From the NCBI GenBank assembly GCA_016293065.1, contig JAEDEY010000012.1:1-36709 (forward strand): DNA of 36,709 bases. Reading direction: 5' to 3'. The position numbers were made by a program, and so were the translations under genes. The DNA is from Bacteroidales bacterium (GTDB taxonomy: Bacteria; Bacteroidota; Bacteroidia; Bacteroidales; UBA3663). Positions 17,366-25,592 of the stretch are shown one piece after another. Positions within the stretch are counted from its first letter, which is position 1. Each line of letters opens with the position of its first letter. The notes under the pieces were generated by a model. It did not search any database, was not told where the DNA came from, and saw nothing but the letters and a program-made list of their open reading frames with translations.

Positions 17366-19204
17366 TTACTTAATTTTGAAAATTGGATCGTCCTCAAATA
17401 CCTTGTCACCTGGGTTGGCAAGAATGGCTGTGATCTGTCCGTCACAGTCGGCTGCAACGGCATTGTAGGTCTTCATTGCCTCGATGTAGCCGATAGTCTG
17501 TCCCTTCTTGACCATATCGCCAACCTTGACTGGAGTCTCGGCAGCATTCTTGACAAGGAAGAACTTACCTTCAAGTGGAGCAAGAACGTCTGCGCCCTCG
17601 CCAGCAGCTACAGGTGCAGCACCTGCAGACTGTGCAGCAGGAGCCGAACCGTCATTAGGAGCGATGTTGACAGTATAAACCTCACCGTTGACAGTCACCT
17701 TGAGTTCCTGAGCCCTGATTTCGCCTGTGCCTGCATTAGCCTTCTTAGCCTTGCGCTCTGCGAGGTCAGCCTCAAAGTCTGCCTTTGCCTTTCCGCTCTT
17801 GTAAGCCTCATACTGTGATGGGTGCATCGCGTACTCGAATAGCTCTTCGTCGTCCTGACCAAGCTCCCAGCCGTTAGCCTTCATCTTGGCACGGAAGTCA
17901 TCGAGGTTGTCTGGCGCGAAAGTCTGAGGGTCTTCGGTCTGGAACTTCAAGCCCTTCTCCTCAGCCATCTTGACGAGTTCTGGGGCAACAGGACCAGGCA
18001 GCTGACCTGACTTGCCAAGAAGCATATCCCAGTGGTTGTCGGCGATGATGCTCCAGCGCTCCTTGCCCTTTTCCATCTGCATCACGTTCATGAGTGCCTG
18101 GTTCTTGACATACTGAGAGAAAGGAGTAACGAGGCAAGGATAGCCCATCTTTGGCCATACGTATGCTACTTCATCGAAGAGCTTGATGAGGAGTTCGTCA
18201 GTAGTGAGCTTTGGCTGGCCATTCTTCTCCTTCCAGCGGTTGAGACCTTCGAGGTTCTCTTCTAAGTCGGTCATAAGCGAACCCATCATACCGCCTGGGA
18301 GACCTGGCTTGACAAGGAGAGAGTTGTTGAGGTGGTTCAATGCTGGGATGTAATAGCCGAGGAAGTCGTCCATCATTTCCTGAATCTGAGTGCGAACCTC
18401 CATGTAAGCAGCCATGTTAACATCCTTCACCTTGAAACCTGCATCCTTGAGAGTTTCGATCACTGTAATGACATCGGCATGACCTGTACCCCAAGACAGA
18501 GGCGACATACCGCAGTCGATATAGTCACAACCATTCTCCGCAACTTCGAGGATAGAAGCCATATTGAAGCCAGGACCTGCGTGTGAGTGATACTGGATCA
18601 CGATGTCCTTCTTGATGGCTTTGATGCCAGCAACGATCTTGCCGAGGCTCTTTGGACGGCCGATACCTGCCATATCCTTCAAGCAGATCTCGTCGGCACC
18701 TGCCTCGATGAACTTCTTGGCGAGGTTGACATAGTATTCAACTGTGTGGATAGGAGAGAAGGTTATGCAGAGAGAAGCCTGAGCAATCATGCCAGCCTCC
18801 TTGGCGTATTGGATTGAAGGAATCACGTTGCGAGGGTCGTTAAGACCGCAGAAGATACGAGTGATATCAGTACCCTGTGCCTTCTTAACCTTATAGAACA
18901 GCTTGCGGAGATCCTTTGGACAAGGGAACATACGCAGACCGTTGAGAGCACGGTCGAGCATGTGAGTCTGGATGCCTGCCTCATGGAATGGCTTTGTCCA
19001 CTCACGTACAGACTTGTTTGGGTTCTCTCCATAGAGGAGGTTAACCTGCTCAAAGCCACCACCGTTTGTTTCAACACGGTCGAAACAGCCCATCTCGATG
19101 ATCTTTGGAGCTACCTTTACGAGTTGGTCAACACGAGGCTGATACTTGCCAGCGCTCTGCCACATGTCGCGGAAGACCAACGACAATTTTACTTCTTTTG
19201 CCAT
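17366..19204 (-). CDS. oadA: Oxaloacetate decarboxylase alpha subunit (carboxyltransferase plus biotinyl domain)
   Basis: 612 residues. The N-terminal carboxyltransferase TIM barrel has metal-site features: Asp13 in FRDMW, Lys176 in CLKDMAG (the expected carboxylated lysine) and the HxH pair H206/H208 in YHSHAGPG. A conserved helical domain follows (KPGLPGGMMGSLMTDLE, DEVAYVWPKMGYPCLVTPFSQ, FEYAMHPSQYEAY). An Ala/Pro-rich linker (about 525-545) leads to a biotinyl domain with the biotin-accepting Lys578 in EAMKTYN. In the Klebsiella-type enzymes I recall, the first motif is RDAHQS and the biotin motif AMKM; the variants here seem shared by Bacteroidota relatives. It transfers CO2 from oxaloacetate (perhaps another acyl substrate) to biotin. 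It starts 36 bp after oadG. Confidence 0.93.
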   Translation of the reverse strand: MAKEVKLSLVFRDMWQSAGKYQPRVDQLVKVAPKIIEMGCFDRVETNGGGFEQVNLLYGENPNKSVREWTKPFHEAGIQTHMLDRALNGLRMFPCPKDLRKLFYKVKKAQGTDITRIFCGLNDPRNVIPSIQYAKEAGMIAQASLCITFSPIHTVEYYVNLAKKFIEAGADEICLKDMAGIGRPKSLGKIVAGIKAIKKDIVIQYHSHAGPGFNMASILEVAENGCDYIDCGMSPLSWGTGHADVITVIETLKDAGFKVKDVNMAAYMEVRTQIQEMMDDFLGYYIPALNHLNNSLLVKPGLPGGMMGSLMTDLEENLEGLNRWKEKNGQPKLTTDELLIKLFDEVAYVWPKMGYPCLVTPFSQYVKNQALMNVMQMEKGKERWSIIADNHWDMLLGKSGQLPGPVAPELVKMAEEKGLKFQTEDPQTFAPDNLDDFRAKMKANGWELGQDDEELFEYAMHPSQYEAYKSGKAKADFEADLAERKAKKANAGTGEIRAQELKVTVNGEVYTVNIAPNDGSAPAAQSAGAAPVAAGEGADVLAPLEGKFFLVKNAAETPVKVGDMVKKGQTIGYIEAMKTYNAVAADCDGQITAILANPGDKVFEDDPIFKIK

Positions 19205-19240
19205 ACTTATATACTTTTTTATCTATTATCCGAATTGAGA

Positions 19241-19501
19241 TTATCCCTTCTTGATTGAGGTTACCATTGCCTTTGGAGCAACTTGGCTGATAGCGGCCTT
19301 GATGGCTGCTTCAACATTAGGAGCTATTGCAGCAGGTGCAACTTCTACCGATTTCTTTGGAGCTTCTTCAGGAGCAATCTTGTTGACCGCCAAGATCATC
19401 AGCTTTGAGAGATTGATGATCAGGATCAGAATTACGAACACCGTACCCATACCTACTATCATGAGCAAGAGGGCGGTTTGCATTGGAGTTAATCCTTCCA
19501 T
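19241..19501 (-). CDS. oadG: Oxaloacetate decarboxylase gamma subunit
   Basis: 86 residues: a short periplasmic N-terminus (MEGLTPMQTA), one transmembrane helix (about residues 10-30, LLLMIVGMGTVFVILILIINL), and a Pro/Ala-rich cytoplasmic tail ending near AAIKAAISQVAPKAMVTSIKKG. The size, single helix with MGTVF motif, and position directly before oadA fit OadG, which anchors the alpha subunit to the beta subunit and assists assembly. First gene of the operon. Gamma subunits are poorly conserved, so identity relies partly on context. Confidence 0.9.
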   Translation of the reverse strand: MEGLTPMQTALLLMIVGMGTVFVILILIINLSKLMILAVNKIAPEEAPKKSVEVAPAAIAPNVEAAIKAAISQVAPKAMVTSIKKG

Positions 19502-19592
19502 ATTTCAAAAATTTAATAATTAACCTTATTTTGACAAATGTGCCACTAATGAAATAACTGTTGTGGCGATACCATAACCCATAAATTATGTG

Positions 19593-19623
19593 CAAAGTTA
19601 AAAAAAGATATGCACAAACCCAA
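19593..19623 (-). promoter_or_regulatory. Putative promoter of oadGAB
   Basis: Minus-strand -7 box TAACTTTG at 19600-19593 with TTG (followed by GG) at 19623-19621, a 20-nt spacer. It leaves a leader of about 85 nt before oadG. No clear regulatory fold is seen in that leader. Confidence 0.55.
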
Positions 19624-19720
19624 GAAATATGAGTAAAAAAATAATATAATTAGCACAATATTACCTTCGGTTGTGTCTATTTGCAACCAAAAAAGCAAAA
19701 AAGTGACAAAAAGAATCGTT

Positions 19721-22591
19721 TTATTTTTCGACAAGCCTGTTGTAGAGAACCGATTGGATGCGGGTGCGATAATCACCTGTCATTAATGTTCTGTTGGTTC
19801 GAGACGGGCAAATTCGGTTACAAAGGAAAATATAGATCATGCGATTGGTGGGATCGACCCAGAAACAAGTGCCAGTGTAACCAGTGTGTCCATAGACGCT
19901 TCCTGACACCTCTTCGGCACAAGGGCTCTTAGCTGGAACCTTCATGTCTGGCTTGTCGAAACCGAGACCTCGGCGAGTTTTATTTGACTTTGTGGTAGTA
20001 AACAGCTTGCAAGTCTCCTCCGAAATAATCTGTTGGCCTTCATACTTCCCGTTGTCGAGCATCAACTGGAGGATTTTTGCCAGGTCGGTGGCATTGCTGA
20101 ACAATCCGGCATTGCCTTCTACGCCTCCGCTCCATGCGGCAATCTCGTCGTGGACATATCCGTGGAGCAGTTGTCGGCGCAGGGCTTGGTCGTTTTCTGT
20201 AGGCACGACAAGTGCGAGGTCGATGTCCTTGTTCTGTCGCGGATTATATGTGCACGAGGTAAGTCCCAATGGCTCGAAGAGTCTTGTCTGCAGGTACCTG
20301 TCGAGCGGAGTCTTTGTCTTTGCCTCGATGACGCATCTGAGCAAGACGAAATTCAGACACGAATATCTGTATCGACCGACGTTCTTCAGAGGGAGGGCAA
20401 GAGTCTTGCCGAGTATCTCATCGCGGAAAGAATTAGCGATGAACATCCCGTTTGCGATCTGCAACTGGTGCTGTTCGTCTTTCTTTTCCGAGATATATTG
20501 ACTGTTCCAAGTCAGGTTCTTATTGAACCATGTGTTTTTGTCCTGCAAGATGCAGTAAGTCGCATCTTTCTTAGAGCTATATAGTCGTCCGTTTACAGAT
20601 GCAGAGTCGATTGTCATGCCATAGAATGGGAATCCTTCGCGCATTCCTGTTTCGTGGAACAGCGCCTGCTTGATAGTGATGTTTTGTTTGTCAGTTCCTC
20701 TCATCTCACTAACATATTTGCTCATCTTGTCATTGACCGAGATGCCGTATTCGTCGATGGCAATCATCAAGGCGGGTAAGGTTGCTGCGGCTTTGCTTAC
20801 CGACGCAAGGTCGTAGATTGATTCGTTGGTGACTTTCTTCTGTCGAGTCTCGTCATACCAGCCGAAAGATTTATTGTATATGATTTTTCCGTCTTTGGCA
20901 ACAAGAACTTGACAGCCAGGGAACGCGCCCTTTTGAAGGCCGTCGTTCACTATGGAGTCTATTTCGAGCAGAGCATTGTTGCTTATCTCTGCGATTGCAG
21001 GCTTTTGGGGAATAGAGTCTGCAGGGTTGTTGACAGTGGTTTCGGTCTCTCGTATGTTGTTGATTACAAGCCCATCGCCAGTATTGAATAGTCCTGGAAT
21101 TGTCACACACAATTGTCCGTCGATATTCGCTTTCCCTTCCAGCACATTACGTACTGCTTCATGCGCAAAACTGTAGTCCTCATGCGCAGCAATGACCGAG
21201 GATGCTTTCTTGATGGCATCCTTATAATATGCGAGATTGTAAGGCGAAGTGTAGAAAATGAGTGTGATTGGCTTTTTTGAAGCATTGCATTTCTGGTTGA
21301 CTTGAGCAATGGTGGCACTCTTGGCATTCTGCACCTCTATTATCGTGTTACCGTTGAAAGGCTTCTCGTGCTTGAGGAGCACAAGACTTGCTTGATACAG
21401 ATCTTTTGACAGTGTTTGAGCATTTTGAGTGTCAATGGCCGATCGGTCTGGCATAATACCGCAGTTCAACGCATGTTTGAAGATGAGCACACGCCTGCAC
21501 TTCTTATCTATATCATCCTGAGACAATATGCCGTTGCTGACAGCGGTGCGCAATTTTTTCCATTGGTCAGCAAGAGGGATAGGATCTAGGAGGATATCGA
21601 CTCCTGCCATTAGCGACTTGACGCAGAAATCAGGATATTTCCTTGCACCCTCCATAGCCAAACCGTCGGTAAAGACCAGACCATTGAAATGGAACTTGTT
21701 CCTGATATATCCTGTGATGAAACTTTTTGATGCCGAGCTTGGTATACCCTGAATCGGCTCGATGTCAGGTACTTCCAGATGTCCCACCATAATGCCGCCG
21801 AACCCAGCTTTGGTAAACTCTTCGAATGGACGCATCTCAAAGTTCTCCATTCTTTCTTTATCGTGAGACAGGCATGGCAGAGTCTTGTGAGAGTCTTTGT
21901 CGGTGTCGCCGTGTCCAGGGAAATGCTTGGCCACTGCCAAAACTCCGGCATCCTCCACTCCTGAGGCATAACTGAGACCTGCCGAAGCGACATTAGTTAT
22001 ATTGTCTCCAAATGAGCGATAGCCGATAACGGGGTTGCGTGGGTTGCTGTTGATATCGAGTACAGGCGCAAAGTTGACGGCAATGCCCATAGCTTTGCAT
22101 TGTCGCCCTATTTCGAGCCCATATTCATACATCAGACTGTCGCGTCGGTTTGGAACGTTTGGCTTGTATGTGTGGTTGATACAGCCAAGCGACATGTTCT
22201 TCGGAAAGCGCACTGCATCAGAAAGCCGCATGTTCAGTCCCCATTCACTGTCGGTTGTTATCATCAGAGGAACTTTCTTGCTCAAGTTCTGGCCATACTT
22301 TGACAGGTCCTCCTGAGATTTCAAAGATCCTTTAGAAAACAAAAGTCCGCCGACATGATACTTTTCGATGAGGTTTTTTATGATATTGCGTTGCTCTGGA
22401 GTGTCGTTATTGCCTACAATTGGGATGATGAGTTGTCCGAGCCTTTCTTCGGGGGAAAGAACTGACATGATGCTGTCAGCCCATGATTCTGCTTTTTCAA
22501 GGTCGGAATATGACAAAAGATTCTGAGCTTTAATGCTTATAATATTAAATAATGTGTATAAGCAAATAGCAAGGAAGATAGGTTTTCTCAT
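19721..22591 (-). CDS. NagZ-like GH3 beta-N-acetylglucosaminidase fused to class-C beta-lactamase-like serine hydrolase
   Basis: 956 residues with a signal peptide ending near residue 22. Residues about 35-375 are a GH3 domain of the NagZ type: KHFPGHGDTDKDSH at 222-235 holds the Asp-His general acid pair, and VFTDGLAMEG has nucleophile Asp309. A second region (about 390-510) resembles a degenerate GH3 C-terminal domain. From about 535 a serine beta-lactamase/penicillin-binding fold begins, with the S-x-x-K motif SVSK (Ser597, Lys600), a tyrosine motif YSCLN (Tyr743) and HTG (902-904) in the KTG position. The YxN motif is changed to YSC, so its chemistry is uncertain. NagZ enzymes remove GlcNAc from muropeptides; the fused hydrolase may trim peptides or esters. 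Likely periplasmic cell-wall recycling. The ATG overlaps the 5'-nucleotidase stop by 4 bp, indicating coupled translation. Confidence 0.92.
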   Translation of the reverse strand: MRKPIFLAICLYTLFNIISIKAQNLLSYSDLEKAESWADSIMSVLSPEERLGQLIIPIVGNNDTPEQRNIIKNLIEKYHVGGLLFSKGSLKSQEDLSKYGQNLSKKVPLMITTDSEWGLNMRLSDAVRFPKNMSLGCINHTYKPNVPNRRDSLMYEYGLEIGRQCKAMGIAVNFAPVLDINSNPRNPVIGYRSFGDNITNVASAGLSYASGVEDAGVLAVAKHFPGHGDTDKDSHKTLPCLSHDKERMENFEMRPFEEFTKAGFGGIMVGHLEVPDIEPIQGIPSSASKSFITGYIRNKFHFNGLVFTDGLAMEGARKYPDFCVKSLMAGVDILLDPIPLADQWKKLRTAVSNGILSQDDIDKKCRRVLIFKHALNCGIMPDRSAIDTQNAQTLSKDLYQASLVLLKHEKPFNGNTIIEVQNAKSATIAQVNQKCNASKKPITLIFYTSPYNLAYYKDAIKKASSVIAAHEDYSFAHEAVRNVLEGKANIDGQLCVTIPGLFNTGDGLVINNIRETETTVNNPADSIPQKPAIAEISNNALLEIDSIVNDGLQKGAFPGCQVLVAKDGKIIYNKSFGWYDETRQKKVTNESIYDLASVSKAAATLPALMIAIDEYGISVNDKMSKYVSEMRGTDKQNITIKQALFHETGMREGFPFYGMTIDSASVNGRLYSSKKDATYCILQDKNTWFNKNLTWNSQYISEKKDEQHQLQIANGMFIANSFRDEILGKTLALPLKNVGRYRYSCLNFVLLRCVIEAKTKTPLDRYLQTRLFEPLGLTSCTYNPRQNKDIDLALVVPTENDQALRRQLLHGYVHDEIAAWSGGVEGNAGLFSNATDLAKILQLMLDNGKYEGQQIISEETCKLFTTTKSNKTRRGLGFDKPDMKVPAKSPCAEEVSGSVYGHTGYTGTCFWVDPTNRMIYIFLCNRICPSRTNRTLMTGDYRTRIQSVLYNRLVEK

Positions 22592-24144
22592 TTCATTATT
22601 ACTCGGTCGTCGATTTTTGATTCAATATTTTTGCCTTGAGCTGTCTGTTCTTTTACCCAAGAGGTCATCAAGTCTCGCAGCAATATATCGGTATTTGTCA
22701 CTTTTGAAGCATAAGAGAGTGGGCTGAGACCATCGTTACCTTCAGCAAGATAATCGATTGTTGATACATAATAAGTGCGCTCTGGGTCAATAGCCTTGCC
22801 TTCCACGAGCACTTTTGTGGCTACCATTCTATCGTTGTCGTTGTGAAGTGTCACTGAAATGCCAGAGAAACCTTCAAGTCCCTTGCCAGCTACATTTCTA
22901 ATAGCTTGTTCGAGGTATTTTCCCTTGATTTCGAGTATTGAGATAGTATTCTCGAATGGATAAATTCTGAACATAGTACCGATAGTCACGTCACCCTTGT
23001 CGAGATCAGAACGCAAGCCTCCGAAATTCATGATGCCAACATCCATCTTTTTCCCGTAGAGTCGTTCTCCGAAAACCCTTAGAGCATCGGAAGTGAAGTT
23101 CGTCAAAAGGCTTTGAGGACGTATACGCAGCATTGTCTCAGGCGCATAGCCGATTACAGTTCCCATTGTGGCAGAAAGACTGTCGTGACAAGGTGCAAAG
23201 AGCTCTCGGATGGCTTGTCCATACTTGCTCAAATCCTTTTCGCCTTTTTCGAGATTATCTATTACTACGTTCTTGACTTCATATTTTCGATTTTTGTCAG
23301 AAGATTTCTGCATCTCTACCCTAATACGTCCGATAGGACTATGTTTGCCACCAGTCTGTGCTATCCAAACACGTTTGCCTTCGGCATTGGTTGCTGAGTC
23401 GCCTCCTACAATCCAAGAGTGTGTATGTCCTCCAATAATAATGTCGATGTCTTTGCTGCTACGTGCTATCTGCTTGTCGTTTGCTTCATCGCCTTTTTCA
23501 TCAGGAAAATAGCCTATATGCGACAACAAAACCACGATGTCGCATCCCTGTTGCCGTAGTTCTGCTGCGGTCGCATTTGCCGACTCCGCAGGATCGAGAT
23601 ATTTGACACCTTCAAAGTTTCGTGCGAATATAAGTCCTTCTGGGTTACATGTAACGCCAGTAAGTCCAATCTTGATGCCGTTGCGCTCAATGATAGAATA
23701 TTTCTTAACAAATTGATTAAGAGGAGTGTCTGAACAATCATAGTTGCACGATAATATCTGGAACTTGGCTTTCTGATACATCTTTGTCAGGGCATCGATG
23801 CCGTTGTCAAACTCATGGTTGCCCATGGTGCAAGCCTCAAGACCCTGTGCATTCATAGCCATGATTTCGAGTTCGCCATTATAGATGTTGAAGTATGGTG
23901 AACCCTGCACCATGTCGCCAGCATCGACATACAGCAATGACGGATCCTCCTGCCTTGCTAAATCAATCAGAGCGGCTCGTTCGATTACGCCTCCCTGAGG
24001 AGTTTCCTCTGTCGAAGGCTCGAATTGGCTGTGAGTATCATTAGTGTGTATAATGGTCAATGTGGGATTGTCGTTGCTATGGCACGCTGTTAGGATAGAT
24101 GCTATTGCTGTCAACGCCAATAGCTTAATTCGGATTGTTTTCAT
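22588..24144 (-). CDS. 5'-nucleotidase / UshA-family metallophosphatase lipoprotein
   Basis: 518 residues from the ATG at 24144. A longer frame opens at a TTG at 24219, but its extra residues look non-coding and lie upstream of the predicted promoter. The lipoprotein signal ends ASILTAC (Cys21). The calcineurin-like metal site is complete: IHTNDTHSQFE, DAGDMVQGSPYF, TMGNHEFDNG, VVLLSHIGY, IIGGHTHSW. The C-terminal nucleotidase domain shows SLLTNFTSDALRVFG, MNFGGLRSDLDKGDVTIG and RIYPFENTISILEIKG. The family dephosphorylates extracellular 5'-nucleotides, and some members cleave 2',3'-cyclic nucleotides or UDP-sugars. It precedes the GH3-lactamase fusion in a two-gene operon, which suggests salvage at the cell envelope. 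Exact substrate unknown. Confidence 0.92.
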   Translation of the reverse strand: MKTIRIKLLALTAIASILTACHSNDNPTLTIIHTNDTHSQFEPSTEETPQGGVIERAALIDLARQEDPSLLYVDAGDMVQGSPYFNIYNGELEIMAMNAQGLEACTMGNHEFDNGIDALTKMYQKAKFQILSCNYDCSDTPLNQFVKKYSIIERNGIKIGLTGVTCNPEGLIFARNFEGVKYLDPAESANATAAELRQQGCDIVVLLSHIGYFPDEKGDEANDKQIARSSKDIDIIIGGHTHSWIVGGDSATNAEGKRVWIAQTGGKHSPIGRIRVEMQKSSDKNRKYEVKNVVIDNLEKGEKDLSKYGQAIRELFAPCHDSLSATMGTVIGYAPETMLRIRPQSLLTNFTSDALRVFGERLYGKKMDVGIMNFGGLRSDLDKGDVTIGTMFRIYPFENTISILEIKGKYLEQAIRNVAGKGLEGFSGISVTLHNDNDRMVATKVLVEGKAIDPERTYYVSTIDYLAEGNDGLSPLSYASKVTNTDILLRDLMTSWVKEQTAQGKNIESKIDDRVIMK

Positions 24145-24166
24145 AATATATTGTATTTTTGGTTCG

Positions 24167-24197
24167 CAAAAGTAATTAATCTTCTTGAAACTTCCAA
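24167..24197 (-). promoter_or_regulatory. Promoter of the 5'-nucleotidase / GH3-lactamase operon
   Basis: Minus-strand TACTTTTG (24174-24167) fits TAnnTTTG, with TTGG at 24197-24194 separated by exactly 19 nt. The predicted start near 24160 gives a leader of about 16 nt. This is the main reason for choosing the ATG at 24144. Confidence 0.65.
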
Positions 24198-24215
24198 CAG
24201 TTTTGTCAAAAAAAA

Positions 24216-24950
24216 TCAAGAATACAGGGCTTTTAATACTTCGAGGGATTTTAAATCTCCAATTTCTGGAATATGCAATTTCAGATATGCCAAAAGGATA
24301 TCGAGCATTATATGTCTTTCATTGTGAGATAGCTCGATTTCACCTAATCGGTCAAAATCAGAACTCAGAAGCTTGTAAAGATATTCGGCAGAAACAGAAT
24401 TTAGATAATAACCATGATTGATTGATCCAGAAGAGAATAAGCCTTCTATCATGTCGAATTGCATTCCCTTCGTGTATTCTGTCGTGTCGATGCTGAACCC
24501 TAATGGAATGAGCAGTTTTGCGGTGAAAAGCAAGTGGAAATTGTCGGTATCGCCATCCATCAGATATAATATGTCGATGCTGCTGACGATGAAATCCCAG
24601 AGTTTAGGATTGCGCTCGATTTCTCTGATTGACCGATCGAGCAATTCCGCTATATATAAACATTGAGCATACTTGGTCGGATCACCAGAGCCTAAGGCGA
24701 GAGGTGACGAAAGCAGTGTCGCATCTTTGATTTGATGAATTTCAGATGCTTCGCTGTGCTTCACATCCAGTTCGAGAAGAGACATTGGAGAGAACATCAG
24801 TTTCTGTTGTTGCGATTTCTTGCTTCGTTTCACTGATGTTGATATTTTATATGACATTTTCCCGAACTTCTCGGTATATATATGAACAAATCGTGTGTGG
24901 TCGTTGTATAGCACAGAGCCTAATACAACACCTTTTGTCTTGTCGAGCAT
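24216..24950 (-). CDS. recO: DNA repair protein RecO
   Basis: 244 residues from the ATG at 24950. Upstream in-frame ATGs exist, but the nearer one (24992) precedes the predicted -7 box. The N-terminal OB-fold starts MLDKTKGVVLGSVLYNDHTRFVHIYTEKFGKMSY. An all-helical C-terminal domain follows, with KYAQCLYIAELLDRSI and LLFTAKLLIPLGF. The zinc-binding CxxC pairs of some RecO proteins are not seen. RecO works with RecR/RecF to load RecA on SSB-coated single-stranded DNA and to anneal strands. It lies divergently to rpsT, and its stop is 71 bp before the nucleotidase start. Confidence 0.9.
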   Translation of the reverse strand: MLDKTKGVVLGSVLYNDHTRFVHIYTEKFGKMSYKISTSVKRSKKSQQQKLMFSPMSLLELDVKHSEASEIHQIKDATLLSSPLALGSGDPTKYAQCLYIAELLDRSIREIERNPKLWDFIVSSIDILYLMDGDTDNFHLLFTAKLLIPLGFSIDTTEYTKGMQFDMIEGLFSSGSINHGYYLNSVSAEYLYKLLSSDFDRLGEIELSHNERHIMLDILLAYLKLHIPEIGDLKSLEVLKALYS

Positions 24951-24979
24951 TTTGTAGATAGAGTTTGCAATTTTGAATG

Positions 24980-25010
24980 CAAATATATACATTTTATAAA
25001 AAAAACACAA
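24980..25010 (-). promoter_or_regulatory. Putative promoter of recO
   Basis: Minus-strand TATATTTG at 24987-24980 with TTG at 25010-25008 and a 20-nt spacer. The predicted leader is about 23 nt to the ATG at 24950. Confidence 0.5.
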
Positions 25011-25036
25011 GTTTTACTTAAAAAACAAAGAAAAAA

Positions 25037-25067
25037 TTTGTTGGTTAATGAAAAATGTCTATCTTTG
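25037..25067 (+). promoter_or_regulatory. Promoter of rpsT
   Basis: TTTG at 25037-25040, a 19-nt spacer, then TATCTTTG at 25060-25067. This matches the Bacteroidota -33/-7 consensus at the standard distance and is the best promoter in the window. The leader is about 35 nt. Confidence 0.8.
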
Positions 25068-25108
25068 CACCCGCATTTCTATGAAATCCATTAATTAAAT
25101 TATCTACA

Positions 25109-25363
25109 ATGGCAAATCACAAGTCATCAAAGAAGAGAATCAAGCAGACTATCAAACGTAACGAGAACAACCGTTACTATGCAAAGACTGCACGCAATGC
25201 CGTTCGTAAGCTTCGTGCTACAACAGACAAGGCAGAGGCAGCTGCTCAGCTTCCAAAGGTTTCTTCTATGCTCGATAAGCTCGCTAAGAAGAACGTGATT
25301 CACGCTAACAAGGCTGCTAATCTCAAGTCAAAGCTTACTAAGCTTGTAAACAAGATTGCATAA
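25109..25363 (+). CDS. rpsT: 30S ribosomal protein S20
   Basis: 84 residues, highly basic and helical: MANHKSSKKRIKQTIKRNE at the start, then YYAKTARNAVRKLR, and HANKAANLKSKLTKLVNKIA at the end, the standard S20 pattern and length. It binds 16S rRNA during early 30S assembly. Monocistronic from its own promoter, with a stem-loop after the stop and gyrB 229 bp further on the same strand. Confidence 0.98.
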   Translation: MANHKSSKKRIKQTIKRNENNRYYAKTARNAVRKLRATTDKAEAAAQLPKVSSMLDKLAKKNVIHANKAANLKSKLTKLVNKIA

Positions 25364-25401
25364 GGTCAGTTAGCTGAGTCTTTTGAAGCAATACGATTTA
25401 T

Positions 25402-25433
25402 TTCCTCATCATGCCATTTGGCACGATGAGGAA
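25402..25433 (+). terminator. Stem-loop after rpsT, probable terminator or 3' end
   Basis: TTCCTCATCATGCC (25402-25415) pairs with GGCACGATGAGGAA (25420-25433) with one A-C mismatch and a 4-nt loop. The T-run after it is weak, so termination may be incomplete. Confidence 0.55.
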
Positions 25434-25536
25434 TATTCGTATGTGTTTACATGCTTGTCATTTTGCTCTTTCTTTGCCAGATATTTTTTTATTTGATTGT
25501 TTTTTGAATATCAATTAAGTTTTTAACACAAAAAGC

Positions 25537-25568
25537 TTTGCTTTTTACAAAAAATATTGTTACCTTTG
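25537..25568 (+). promoter_or_regulatory. Promoter of gyrB
   Basis: TTTG at 25537-25540, a 20-nt spacer, TACCTTTG at 25561-25568. The ATG at 25593 follows after a leader of about 18 nt. Confidence 0.65.
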
Positions 25569-25592
25569 CAGCATATTTGATTTTATTGAAAT

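Noticed and set aside
19659..19700. GGTTG/CAACC inverted repeat next to A-rich DNA, upstream of the oad promoter
   Set aside because: The stem is only 5 bp and the A/T-run is on the wrong side for a terminator of either neighbouring minus-strand gene.
24145..24219. 25-residue N-terminal extension of the 5'-nucleotidase from a TTG
   Set aside because: It precedes the lipoprotein signal and overlaps the predicted -33/-7 promoter, so ATG at 24144 is the better start.
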